Below, piece by piece: positions 46,081 through 54,468 of a stretch of DNA of 64,000 nt. The stretch comes from JAFGBI01 sp964480725. GTDB lineage: Bacteria; Myxococcota_A; Polyangia; Polyangiales; Polyangiaceae. The position numbers and the translations under genes were made by a program. Every line of letters starts with the position of its first letter. Within the stretch, counting starts at the first letter, position 1. The notes under the pieces were generated by a model. It did no database searches. It saw only the letters and a program-made list of their open reading frames with translations, and was not told the origin of the DNA. Location: assembly GCA_964480725.1 (NCBI GenBank), contig CAYZQO010000014.1:1-64000 (forward strand), given 5' to 3'.

Positions 46081-46198
46081 GCGGACCGGCGGTCGGCGCC
46101 AGCCCCTCGGTCACCGATCCCGGGCGAAGCGCCGCGGGGTTTCCTCGGCCTCGCCCCCGGGGTAGAGGCCTGTCGAGGCCGGCGGCCCCGGGTCCCCG

Positions 46199-48328
46199 AT
46201 GGCGAAGCGACGAACGAGAGCCCCCTCCTCGCGGCGCGAGGTCGGGCCGCGAGCGACCCCGCCCGCCGCCGGCGCCGTGATCGTCGAGCCGGCGCTCGAC
46301 GTCGAGCCGGAACCCGAGCTCGAGCCGGTGCCCGAGGTCGAGCCGCCGGCGCTCCCCGAGTCGCTCGCGCGCAAGCTCGCCGAGCTCCCGGCGCGCCCGG
46401 GCTGCTACGTCTTCCGCGACGGGGGCGGGGCGGCGCTCTACGTGGGCAAGGCCAAGAGCCTGCGCGCCCGGGTGCGGAGCTACTTCCAGGAGGCCTCCAG
46501 CGACTCGCGCGCGTTCATCCCCTTTCTGCGCCGGCGCGTCGCCGATCTCGAGACGATCGTCACCGTCACCGAGAAGGAGGCGGCGATCCTCGAGAACAGC
46601 CTGATCAAGGAGGCGCGCCCGCGCTACAACTTCAAGCTCCGCGACGACAAGGAGTTCCTGTCGCTGCGCCTCGACCCGGCGTCGGCCTGGCCCCGGCTCG
46701 AGCTGGTGCGCCGGACCCAGGCGGACGGCGCCCGCTACTTCGGGCCCTACCACTCGGCGACGGCCGCGCGGCGCACCCTGCAGCTGGTGGAGAAGCATTT
46801 CCAGCTCCGGACCTGCTCCGATCGGGAGCTCGCCACCCGCCAGCGCCCCTGCCTGCAGCACCAGATCCAGCGCTGCCCCGCGCCCTGCGTCCTGCCCGTC
46901 GATCCGGCGAGCTACGCCGCGCAGGTGCGCGCGGTGGCGCTGTTCCTCGACGGCCGGCACGACGAGCTCACCGCCGAGCTCGAGCGACAGATGGCCGCGG
47001 ACGCCGCGGCCATGAAGTACGAGCGCGCCGCCGTGGTCCGCGACCAGCTCGCCGCCGTGCGGGCGGTGCGCGAGCAGCAGCGCGTCGTCGCCGTCACCGA
47101 CCGCGATCAGGACGCGCTAGGGCTGTATCGCGAGGGCGATCGCGTCGAGCTCGGGGTGCTCACCGTGCGTCGCGGGCGGGTCGTCGACGCGGTGACCCTC
47201 TCGAGCAAGGGGGTCGAGGTGCCCAACGACGAGGTGGTGGCCGCCTTCCTCCGCGACCATTACGGCGAGCGCGGTCCCCGGGCCGCGCTCATCCCGGACG
47301 AGCTGCTGGTCCCGCTGCTGCCCGAGGGGGCGGCGGGCGTCGCGGAATGGCTCTCGGAGCGGCGCGCCGCGGCGGCCGCGCCGAGCGGCGAGCGCGCCCG
47401 GCGCTGCGAGCTCCTGGCCCCGGCGCGGGGGCCGCGGCGCGAGCTCGTCGAGCTGGCGACCGAGAACGCGCGCCACGCCTTCGCCGAGAAGGCCCGCGCC
47501 GCGGAGGACGTCGACCAGTGGCTGGTGCGCCTGCAGGAGCGGCTGCGCCTGCCCACCCTGCCGCGCCGCATCGAGTGCGTCGACATCTCGCACCTCGGCG
47601 GCAGCGACACCGTGGGCGCCGTGGTGGCGCTCACCGACGGGGTGGCCGACAAGGGGCGCTACCGCACCTACCGCGTCACCGGCGCGAGCGACGGCGACGA
47701 CTACGCCGCCATGGCCGAGGTGCTCGGCCGCCGCTTTCGCCGCGGCAAGCTCGCGCGCGCGGCGGGGGAGGGTGCCGCGCCCGCCGTCGATGCGGACGGG
47801 GTGCTGCTCGAGGCCGGCGGCGCGGACGCGGCCTGGGAGCTCCCGGACCTGCTGGTGGTCGATGGCGGGCGCGGTCAGCTCGCGGTCGCCCTGACCGCGG
47901 CCCAGGATCTGGGGCTGTTCGAGCTCAGCATCGTGGGGCTCGCCAAGGAGCGCGAGACGCCGCTCGGCGAGCGGATCGTCGATCGCGTCTACCTGCCCGG
48001 CCAGAAAAACCCGGTGAGCCTGCGCGCGAACAGCCCCGAGCTGTGGCTCCTGGCCCGGGTGCGCGACGAGGCCCACCGCTTCGCCAACCGCGGGCGCCGG
48101 CAGGTCGGCAAGGCGCGGACGCTCGGCTCGGAGCTCGACCGGATCCAGGGCATCGGCGAGAAGACCCGCAACGCCCTGCTCACCGCGCTCGGCTCGCTCG
48201 AGGCGGTGCGCGGCGCGCCGGACGAGGCCCTCCTCGCGGTGCCCGGGATGACGCCGGCCCGCCTGGGGGCCCTGCGGGCCCATTTCGCCGCCGCCGCCTC
48301 GCCCGACGCGGGCGAGACCCGTGATTGA
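46199..48328 (+). CDS. uvrC: Excinuclease ABC subunit C
   Basis: 709 residues. UvrC makes both incisions in nucleotide excision repair. Domains in order: a Pro/Glu-rich N-terminal extension (about 1-55, not found in most UvrC); GIY-YIG nuclease (PGCYVF at 67, YVGKAKSLRARV from 81, 3' cut); Cys-rich loop (CLQHQIQRCPAPC); UVR helix pair (about 255-290) for UvrB contact; RNase H-like 5' nuclease (ECVDISHLGG to LLVVDGGRGQL); and tandem helix-hairpin-helix (IQGIGEKTRNALL, VPGMTPARLGAL). ATG 46199 is the only good start; a small GGCCT/AGGCC hairpin precedes it. Confidence 0.95.
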   Translation: MAKRRTRAPSSRREVGPRATPPAAGAVIVEPALDVEPEPELEPVPEVEPPALPESLARKLAELPARPGCYVFRDGGGAALYVGKAKSLRARVRSYFQEASSDSRAFIPFLRRRVADLETIVTVTEKEAAILENSLIKEARPRYNFKLRDDKEFLSLRLDPASAWPRLELVRRTQADGARYFGPYHSATAARRTLQLVEKHFQLRTCSDRELATRQRPCLQHQIQRCPAPCVLPVDPASYAAQVRAVALFLDGRHDELTAELERQMAADAAAMKYERAAVVRDQLAAVRAVREQQRVVAVTDRDQDALGLYREGDRVELGVLTVRRGRVVDAVTLSSKGVEVPNDEVVAAFLRDHYGERGPRAALIPDELLVPLLPEGAAGVAEWLSERRAAAAAPSGERARRCELLAPARGPRRELVELATENARHAFAEKARAAEDVDQWLVRLQERLRLPTLPRRIECVDISHLGGSDTVGAVVALTDGVADKGRYRTYRVTGASDGDDYAAMAEVLGRRFRRGKLARAAGEGAAPAVDADGVLLEAGGADAAWELPDLLVVDGGRGQLAVALTAAQDLGLFELSIVGLAKERETPLGERIVDRVYLPGQKNPVSLRANSPELWLLARVRDEAHRFANRGRRQVGKARTLGSELDRIQGIGEKTRNALLTALGSLEAVRGAPDEALLAVPGMTPARLGALRAHFAAAASPDAGETRD

Positions 48329-48544
48329 CGGAACCTCCTCGCGAGGCCGTGATCCCGGCGCCGCGCCAGGGGGCCCCAGGGTTGGCAGTCAACGGGGACG
48401 ATCGCCAACTCCGTTGCCAGGCGGGGAGGACGAACCCCGCCGATCCGGCCGCGATCCGCGAGGCACGCGCCTTGCTAAGTGCAAGGGTGCGGGCCCGGTG
48501 CGACCGGACCCGCGGCATGCGGCGGCCGGTGCCCCCGCGCGCGA

Positions 48545-48574
48545 TTGACAGCTGTGGTCCTGCGCACTTAGGCT
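48545..48574 (+). promoter_or_regulatory. Candidate sigma-70-type promoter TTGACA-18-TAGGCT
   Basis: It has a perfect -35 (48545-48550) and TAGGCT (48569-48574), predicting a leader of about 90 nt for the VWA gene. CTAAGTGC (48475) and its complement GCACTTAG (48564) flank it. Confidence 0.5.
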
Positions 48575-48612
48575 CGGGCCGGCCCTTCGTGGGTCGGGTC
48601 GCAATCGTCCAG

Positions 48613-48632
48613 GGGCTCCCGGCGGGGAGCCC
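48613..48632 (+). promoter_or_regulatory. Leader hairpin of the second VWA gene
   Basis: GGGCTCCC (48613-48620) and GGGAGCCC (48625-48632) form a perfect 8-bp stem with a GGCG loop, 38 nt before the ATG and upstream of the Shine-Dalgarno. Confidence 0.6.
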
Positions 48633-48670
48633 GGCCAGCTCAGGGTGCGGAAGAGAAGGAGCCTTTTTTG

Positions 48671-51208
48671 ATGAATCCCACATCGTCCACCACGAAGCGT
48701 GCCGGACTCGGTCGGCGCCTGCTGCGGGCGGGGCTCGCGGCCGTCGTCGGCGCCGGGGTCACGGCGGGGCTGGCCACCGGCTGCCTCAACCGGAAGGTGT
48801 CCCCCGCGGAGCCGAACACCACCAACGTGTTCGTGACGCAGATCACCGTGTCCGCGGTCGACAAGATCGACCTCCTGTTCGTCATCGACAACTCGATCTC
48901 GATGGCGGACAAGCAGCTGATCCTGCGGGACGCGGTGCCGCAGATGCTCACGCGCCTGCTCGAGCCCTACTGCGAGGACGCGGATGGGAACCTCACGCCC
49001 AGTAGCAACGGCGATTGCCCGGGCAACATGGCGCCCGAGTTCCAGCCCGTCAAGAACCTGCACGTCGGGGTCGTCTCCTCGAGCCTCGGCGGGCACGGCG
49101 GCATCGCCTGCACGCCGAATGAGGGGGCCTCCTTCGTTCCCGCCAAGGACGACCGCGGCGAGCTCATCGCCCCGCTGCGGGGCGTCGACTCGTTCAACAA
49201 CCTCGGCTTCCTCGCCTGGGACGATCGCGGTGACGCACTCCGAGTCCCCAACACCATCAACGATCTCCCCACGCTCATCAGCGCCTTCACGCCCATCGTG
49301 ACGGCGACGGGCGAGACGGGCTGCGGGTACGAGGCGCCGCTCGAGGCCTGGTACCGGTTCCTCGTCGACCCGATGCCGCCGGTGCAGGTGCTGAGCGACG
49401 GCAGCGCATCGGTGGTGGACGGCTTCAACGCCACGCTCCTCGAGCAGCGGGCGCAGTTCCTGCGGCCGGACTCGCTCGTCGCCATCGTCGTCCTGACGGA
49501 CGAGAATGACTGCTCCGTGAGCGACAGCGGACCGGGCTTCTACGTCGCGGGGACGGCCGGCAATGCAAGGCTGCCGCGGGGCACCCAGATCTGCGCCACC
49601 GACCCGAACCACGACTGCTGCCGCTCCTGCGCCCTGTCCGAGGCGAACCCGCCGCCAGGTTGCTCGGCCCTCAGCGCCGATCCGGGCTGCCCGCCCAACG
49701 TCGCCCCGTTCACCGGGGCCGAGGAGCATGCCAACCTCCGCTGTTACGAGCAGAGGCGGCGCTTCGGGATCGATTTCCTCTACCCGACGGACCGCTACTC
49801 CGAGGCTCTCAGGAGCCCGGTCGTTTACGGCCGCGCCTGCGGTGGGGACGGGGAATGCCTGCCGAGCCCGCAGCAGCCCAGGGGCGGCCGGTGCGTGGAG
49901 GTGGGCGGCGGCGCCCGCTACTGCCAGTACACCAACCCGCTCATGAGCGATAACCCGTTCTACCCGGATCTGGTCGCTCGGTCGGGCTCGGAGCTCATCT
50001 TCTTCGCGGGGATCGTCGGTGTGCCCTGGCAGGACATCGCCACCCCGGAGACGCTCACCGACCCGAACAACCTGGAATTCCTCCCCGCGACCACGGCGCT
50101 GGACGGTGCCCCGTCGCTGAAGGACCGCTGGGACGTTATCCTCGGCGATCCGCACGCCAAACCCCCGATCTACCCCACCGATCCGTTCATGTGGGAGTCG
50201 ATCGCGCCGCGGGTTGGGGTCCACGCCATCAGCGGGCTGCCGTTCCCCGAAGCCAACCCCATCACGGGGGACCGCCCGCTCGACGTCAACTCGGCCGGTG
50301 CGGCGAGCCCGATCAACGGCCACGAGTACGAGGTGACGGACGGCGGCGACCTGCAGTACGCCTGCACCTTCCCGCTGGGTGTGCCCAAGGAATGCAACGA
50401 CAGCGTCACGAGTGGCTGCGACTGCAAGAGTACCGACACCAACCTTGCCACCAAGCCCCTGTGTCAGGCCGCGGGACAGGCAGGGACGGGGATCACGCAG
50501 TACTACGCCAAGGGCTACCCGGGCCTGCGGGTCCTCAGCGTGCTCAAGGACTTCGGGTTCAACTCCATCGTTGGCTCTGTCTGCCCCAAGATCACGGACA
50601 ACCCGGGGTCACAGGGTTACGGCTACAACCCCGCCGTGCGGGCCATCATCAATCGGCTCAAGGAGAAGCTGAAGGGCACTTGTCTGCCGCGGCGCCTCTC
50701 GGTCAACGAGGACGGCACGGTGGCCTGCCAGGTGGTCGAGATCACCAATGTGCAGTTTGGCGTCAGCTGCGCCACGGAGGGCCGGGAGGAGCTCGACCCC
50801 GAGATCAAGGCGGCGGTGCTCGCCGAGTTCCAGAAGGCCGACCGGTGCGGTGGGCTGGGCGTCCCCTGCTCCGAATTCACCCTCTGCAAGCTGCAGGAGA
50901 CGGTGGATCAGGGCCGGCAGGAGTGCTTGGAGTTCCCCGATCAGCAGCTCACCGGGGCCGGCGCGGGGTACTGCTACATCGACGCCATGCAGGATCGGGA
51001 CGGCAACGGCACCCCGGAGTGCCGCTTGGATCCGGACAACCCGAGCTTCCGGCACGACGACTGCCTCGGCAACCCGCTGCTGGTCGATTCCTGCCCCGAC
51101 TCGCAGCGCCGGATCCTCCGGTTCGTGTCCCCGGCCAACGTGGAGCCGAAGGTGCCGTTCGATAACTCGGTGCTGTTCGTGGCCTGCCAGGGCGCGGACC
51201 TCGGCTAG
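48671..51208 (+). CDS. Large VWA-domain lipoprotein, copy 2 (intact MIDAS)
   Basis: 845 residues. The signal peptide ends in LATGC (Cys38). The VWA domain has an intact DxSxS MIDAS (D73, S75, S77 in IDNSISMAD) and VVLTDENDCS. The rest parallels the copy at 1629-4190 block by block: SSLGGHGGIAC, GCGYEAPLEAWYRFLVDP, DCCRSCALSEANPP, CQYTNPLMSDN, GVPWQDIATPETL and the C-terminal NPLLVDSCPDSQRR. Many paired cysteines indicate a disulfide-rich envelope protein. The mature MIDAS should bind Mg and a protein or surface ligand. ATG 48671 with AAGGAG upstream is preferred over the adjacent TTG 48668. A strong terminator follows. Confidence 0.88.
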   Translation: MNPTSSTTKRAGLGRRLLRAGLAAVVGAGVTAGLATGCLNRKVSPAEPNTTNVFVTQITVSAVDKIDLLFVIDNSISMADKQLILRDAVPQMLTRLLEPYCEDADGNLTPSSNGDCPGNMAPEFQPVKNLHVGVVSSSLGGHGGIACTPNEGASFVPAKDDRGELIAPLRGVDSFNNLGFLAWDDRGDALRVPNTINDLPTLISAFTPIVTATGETGCGYEAPLEAWYRFLVDPMPPVQVLSDGSASVVDGFNATLLEQRAQFLRPDSLVAIVVLTDENDCSVSDSGPGFYVAGTAGNARLPRGTQICATDPNHDCCRSCALSEANPPPGCSALSADPGCPPNVAPFTGAEEHANLRCYEQRRRFGIDFLYPTDRYSEALRSPVVYGRACGGDGECLPSPQQPRGGRCVEVGGGARYCQYTNPLMSDNPFYPDLVARSGSELIFFAGIVGVPWQDIATPETLTDPNNLEFLPATTALDGAPSLKDRWDVILGDPHAKPPIYPTDPFMWESIAPRVGVHAISGLPFPEANPITGDRPLDVNSAGAASPINGHEYEVTDGGDLQYACTFPLGVPKECNDSVTSGCDCKSTDTNLATKPLCQAAGQAGTGITQYYAKGYPGLRVLSVLKDFGFNSIVGSVCPKITDNPGSQGYGYNPAVRAIINRLKEKLKGTCLPRRLSVNEDGTVACQVVEITNVQFGVSCATEGREELDPEIKAAVLAEFQKADRCGGLGVPCSEFTLCKLQETVDQGRQECLEFPDQQLTGAGAGYCYIDAMQDRDGNGTPECRLDPDNPSFRHDDCLGNPLLVDSCPDSQRRILRFVSPANVEPKVPFDNSVLFVACQGADLG

Positions 51209-51267
51209 CGGACGCCTGCTGACTGGGAAATGACCCGGGGCGGGGGGAGCCCGCTCCGGGGCGGCGG

Positions 51268-51310
51268 CGCGAGCGGTCCCGCGAAAGCGGTGGCCGCTCG
51301 CGGCGTTTTT
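51268..51310 (+). terminator. Intrinsic terminator after the second VWA gene
   Basis: A 9-bp perfect stem (51268-51276 with 51294-51302) has an inner 4-bp stem capped by a GAAA tetraloop (51287-51290). It is followed by five T (51306-51310). This is the clearest terminator in the window. It ends only 16 nt before the response regulator start. Confidence 0.82.
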
Positions 51311-51326
51311 GGGCACCATCCGCGCG

Positions 51327-52016
51327 ATGGAGCCGCGCCGGACCATCCTCCTGATCGAGGACGAGCCGCACATCGTGCTCGGCCTGCGCGACGCGCTCGA
51401 GTTCGAGGGGTTCCGGGTGACCAGCGCGGGGACGGGGCGCGAGGGGCTCGTCGCGGCCCGCCAGGAGCGGCCGCAGGCGGTCCTGCTCGATCTGATGCTC
51501 CCCGACCTCAACGGCTACCAGGTGTGCGAGGAACTGCGGCGGATCGATCCGTCGCTGCCCATCATCATGCTCACCGCGCGCAGCCAGGAGGCGGACAAGA
51601 TCCGGGGGCTGGACGCGGGCGCCGACGACTACGTCACCAAGCCGTTCAGCGTGGGGGAGCTGGTGGCCCGGATCCGCGCCCTCTTCCGGCGCACCAACCG
51701 CCCCAACGAGGTCAGCTCGTTCGAGATCGGCGGGGTGACCGTCAACCTCTCGGCGCAGACGCTCCAGCGCGGCTCGGCGGCGCCCGAGGGCCTCTCGTTC
51801 TACGAGGTGGAGCTGCTCCGCTTGCTCTGGGAGCGGCAGGGCCAGGCGGTGAGCCGGGAGGAGATCCTGAGCAAGATCTGGGGGCTCGAGGCGAGCACGA
51901 CCACCCGCACCATCGACAACTTCATCGTCAAGCTGAGGAAGAAGATCGAGCGCCGCCCCGACCAGCCCGAGCACATCCTGACGCTGTACGGCTTCGGCTA
52001 CAAGCTCGTGCCCTGA
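51327..52016 (+). CDS. OmpR-family response regulator (orphan)
   Basis: 229 residues. The receiver domain has the acidic pair in LIEDEP (11-12), phospho-acceptor D55 in LLDLMLPD, T83 and K105 in VTKPF. The C-terminal winged helix (about 130-229) shows LSFYEVELLRLLWE and RTIDNFIVKLRKKIE, ending in LTLYGFGYKLVP, as in OmpR/PhoB. No histidine kinase is adjacent. ATG 51327 is used; it has no Shine-Dalgarno. CACCAT sits 7 nt upstream, so a leaderless transcript could start here, with its promoter overlapping the preceding terminator. Confidence 0.92.
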   Translation: MEPRRTILLIEDEPHIVLGLRDALEFEGFRVTSAGTGREGLVAARQERPQAVLLDLMLPDLNGYQVCEELRRIDPSLPIIMLTARSQEADKIRGLDAGADDYVTKPFSVGELVARIRALFRRTNRPNEVSSFEIGGVTVNLSAQTLQRGSAAPEGLSFYEVELLRLLWERQGQAVSREEILSKIWGLEASTTTRTIDNFIVKLRKKIERRPDQPEHILTLYGFGYKLVP

Positions 52017-52025
52017 GGCGTCCCG

Positions 52026-52781
52026 TCACTCGAGCTGCTCGAGCAGGTTCCGTAGATCCACCGCGACGGTCCGCGCCGGGTGGCGGAGCTCCTCGGCGGC
52101 GAGCGCCTTGACGTCGACGCCCCGCCGCACCTCGCGCGCCTCGAGGACGAGGGCGCCGGACGGGACCGCGACCGCGCCGAGCGGCGCCCCCGCCCGCAGG
52201 TTCGCGCCGCGGGCGAGCCCGGGCGTGATGGTGGCGAGGTTGCCGTAGACGAGGACGAAGGAGCGCAGTCCCGTCGGGGCGCGCACCGTGTGGAGCGTCA
52301 GCACGGTGCGGGTGACCAGCTCGCCGGTGAAGAGCACCTCGGCGTCGCCCACCTGCTGCTCGAGGCGCAAGGCGCGCACCTCGCCTTCGGCTCCGGCGGG
52401 CAGCGCGATCGCGACCGGAGACGGGGGCTCGAGCGGGAAGGGGAGCGCGGCGAGCCCGGTGGCGAGCAGCGGCAGCGGCCAGCGATAGCGGGATGGATCG
52501 GCGGGGCGGTTCGGCAGGAGCGGGATGTGGTCCCCGTCGAGCCCCGGCGCGGGAGCGAGCTCGTCGACGCCCGTGGCGGGGTCGCGCCCAGGGACGGGCA
52601 CGCAGGCGCCCTGGTCCGGGAGGGTGTGCGGCGGGCAGGGCGCCGCGCCCGAGGGGGGCGCCGGGGCCGCCGTGAGCGCGGGCGGCGCCGCCTCTTCCGC
52701 GGAGCGCGCGACCCAGCCCGCCGCGCGCACGAGGACCACCGCCGCGGCGACGATCAGCGCAGCTCGCAGCAGCGGGCGCAT
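52026..52781 (-). CDS. Secreted M23/LytM-like protein, probably inactive
   Basis: 251 residues. An N-terminal hydrophobic segment (about 5-22) and Pro/Ala-rich region precede a C-terminal domain. RSFVLVYGNLATITPGLARG and LRAGAPLGAVAVPSGALVLEAREVRRGVD follow the spacing of M23 peptidases (YGHL, GxxIG, LHFEVR). The zinc histidines of YGHL and LHFEVR are replaced by Asn and Leu-Glu-Ala, so I infer a non-catalytic LytM-like domain, as in amidase activators. The ATG has TATCCT exactly 7 nt upstream and no Shine-Dalgarno. It lies 38 bases downstream of the PPP-type phosphatase. Confidence 0.65.
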   Translation of the reverse strand: MRPLLRAALIVAAAVVLVRAAGWVARSAEEAAPPALTAAPAPPSGAAPCPPHTLPDQGACVPVPGRDPATGVDELAPAPGLDGDHIPLLPNRPADPSRYRWPLPLLATGLAALPFPLEPPSPVAIALPAGAEGEVRALRLEQQVGDAEVLFTGELVTRTVLTLHTVRAPTGLRSFVLVYGNLATITPGLARGANLRAGAPLGAVAVPSGALVLEAREVRRGVDVKALAAEELRHPARTVAVDLRNLLEQLE

Positions 52782-52788
52782 GGCGACC

Positions 52789-52794
52789 AGGATA
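52789..52794 (-). promoter_or_regulatory. Candidate -10 (TATCCT) with leaderless spacing for the LytM-like gene
   Basis: TATCCT is 7 nt before ATG 52781. It would give this gene its own transcript despite a same-strand gene upstream. Confidence 0.45.
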
Positions 52795-52819
52795 GCGCGC
52801 GCGGCGGCCGGGGAGGCCG

Positions 52820-53527
52820 TCAACCGCCCGCGAGGGCGTAGTACGCGCGTCTCGCCGGCACGCTCACCAGGAGCGCGCGGCGCTCGTCCGGGTCGGCGGG
52901 GGGCGGCGCGCCGGGTGGGAGCACCAGCGCTGTCAGCGCTCCCCCGTAGACGCAGCCGGTGTCGAGGCCCGTCGCGTGCCGCTCGAGCTGCAGTCCGGTG
53001 ACCGCGTCGTGGCCGAAGACGAAGTGCGGCGGGCCTCGGTACAGCGCCGCCCAGTGGCGCCCGCCGAGGCGGGCGGAGGGGGTCCCGTCGCGGTGGAGCG
53101 AGCGCAGGTGCAGCAGGTGCTCCGGATCCTGCGCGGTGATCGGGATCCCCGGGAGCACCCCGGCGTGCACCACCCGGACTCCGTGCTCGGGCCGATCGAG
53201 CCACAGCGGCAGCGCCGCGAGCAGCGCTAGATCTGCGGCGTCGAGCTCGGCGAGGACTCGCTCGTGCGAGGGGCCGAGCCGAGGGCCCAGCTCCCCGCGC
53301 TCCCGGGCCTCCCGGGCGGCGAGGAGGCGCGCCTCGTGGTTGCCGCGGACCGACTCGGCACCGAGGGCCCGCACCGTCGCCAACACCGCCCGCGTGCTCG
53401 GCCCGCGCGCGATCAGATCGCCGACGAAGCAGATCCGGTCGTCCACGGTGGGGCCGAGCCGGTCGAGCAGGTCGCCGAGCTCGTCAGCACAGCCGTGCAC
53501 GTCGCCGATGAAGATGCCGCGGCCCAT
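52820..53527 (-). CDS. PPP-family (ApaH/PrpA-like) metallophosphatase
   Basis: 235 residues, cytoplasmic. Motifs: FIGDVHGC (D9, H11), VGDLIARGP (D37) and RGNHEA (N63, H64), then VVHAG and VFGHDAV. This is the phosphoprotein-phosphatase order GDxHG, GDxVDRG, GNHE. In the second motif the catalytic Asp of GDxVDRG is Ala (A40), while the metal ligand D37 and R41 are retained. The enzyme could therefore be slowed or specialised. Substrate could be phosphoprotein or diadenosine polyphosphate. ATG 53527 has TACGCT at 7 nt and TTGACA 16 nt further up. Confidence 0.8.
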   Translation of the reverse strand: MGRGIFIGDVHGCADELGDLLDRLGPTVDDRICFVGDLIARGPSTRAVLATVRALGAESVRGNHEARLLAAREARERGELGPRLGPSHERVLAELDAADLALLAALPLWLDRPEHGVRVVHAGVLPGIPITAQDPEHLLHLRSLHRDGTPSARLGGRHWAALYRGPPHFVFGHDAVTGLQLERHATGLDTGCVYGGALTALVLPPGAPPPADPDERRALLVSVPARRAYYALAGG

Positions 53528-53534
53528 GCGGCGG

Positions 53535-53562
53535 AGCGTAAAATCAAGAAAATGCTTGTCAA
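53535..53562 (-). promoter_or_regulatory. Promoter candidate TTGACA-16-TACGCT, leaderless spacing
   Basis: It has a perfect -35 (53557-53562), and TACGCT (53535-53540) lies 7 nt before ATG 53527. This is the best-supported of the leaderless candidates because both elements are present. Confidence 0.6.
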
Positions 53563-53738
53563 TCGGCCCGCCCCGGGGCGAACATCGCGCCGCGGTGCGG
53601 TCAAGGGCCGCTGTAAAATAACAACCCCACCCCGGGGGCCCGAAATCCTGGAAATCGGGCTATCTTGCGGGGGCACCGGGTCGGATGATACGTCGGTTCG
53701 CGTCCAGCGTATCGATCAGTCGCCTAGGGAGGCCAAGC

Positions 53739-54458
53739 ATGTCGCAGAGTGGGAGCCGTTTCATCATCGCCGCAGCGGCCGTCGCGTGCGCCACCGCCAC
53801 CATCGGTTGTGGCGAAACCGTCAAGTACGAGCCGAAGCCCGCGCACAGCGGCTCCAAGGCCTCGCTCCCCGCGGTGCCGACCTTGCCGACCAAGCCGGTG
53901 AAGAAGGGGGACATGTACACGGTGTGGGGCGCGAGCCTGCACCTTCGAAGCATGGTCCACCACGAGTCGGTGAATCACCAGAAGCTGACCATCGAGGGCT
54001 GGGTCAACAAGACCAACCTGATGGACGCCCCCGAGTGCGCCGTGCACAAGTACGGCAAGGCCGATCCCGAGGGGTGCAAGCCGCCCGTGCCGACCTTCTG
54101 GCTCTGCGACGAGAAGGGCGACAAGCCCGAGGACTGCATCATGGTGATGGGCTGGGTGTCGAACTACGCCCAGGTCTGGAAGGCCATCGAGCAGTACGAG
54201 AAGACCAAGGACGAGGAGAACCCCGAGCCTGTCACCGACGACTACTGGGGCAAGGAGATGCCCCGGCCGCTGCCCGCGCCGGGCGGCAAGGCCAAGGTCA
54301 CGGGCAGCTACACCACCACCTTCACCGGGGCCTCTCAGGGCACGGCCGCCGATCCGATCATGGGCATCCTCACCTACGAGAAGCTCGAGTGGATCGAGCC
54401 GCCGCCCGAGCCGGCCACGCTGCCCAACCTCGAGAAGCTGATGAAGGGCGGCGGTTGA
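53739..54458 (+). CDS. Lipoprotein heading the Omp85/TamB operon
   Basis: 239 residues. The signal peptide ends in TATIGC (Cys24). The mature part is hydrophilic, with KKGDMYTVWGASLHLRS, VNHQKLTIEGWV, two Cys pairs and a Pro-rich end; the middle looks beta-rich. I do not recognise the family. ATG 53739 has AGGGAGG upstream. It lies 10 bases before the Omp85-like gene and about 2.3 kb before tamB, on the same strand. I infer a lipoprotein partner of the assembly machine, by analogy with the Bam lipoproteins, though no sequence similarity to those is visible. Confidence 0.7.
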   Translation: MSQSGSRFIIAAAAVACATATIGCGETVKYEPKPAHSGSKASLPAVPTLPTKPVKKGDMYTVWGASLHLRSMVHHESVNHQKLTIEGWVNKTNLMDAPECAVHKYGKADPEGCKPPVPTFWLCDEKGDKPEDCIMVMGWVSNYAQVWKAIEQYEKTKDEENPEPVTDDYWGKEMPRPLPAPGGKAKVTGSYTTTFTGASQGTAADPIMGILTYEKLEWIEPPPEPATLPNLEKLMKGGG

Positions 54459-54468
54459 GCTGATTCGG

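Larger units (their letters stand above)
48329..48670 (+). other. Structured intergenic leader before the second VWA gene
   Basis: 342 bases without a gene. From left to right: inverted repeat GTTGGC/GCCAAC (48381-48386 with 48404-48409); hairpin CTTGC/GCAAG (48471-48485); promoter candidate at 48545; palindrome GGGCCGGCCC (48576-48585); 8-bp hairpin (48613-48632); Shine-Dalgarno AAGGAG (48656-48661). Confidence 0.6.

Noticed and set aside
53651..53670. A sigma-54 promoter (TGG...TTGC) before the lipoprotein at 53739
   Set aside because: The GG-to-GC spacing is 15 instead of the required 10 bases.
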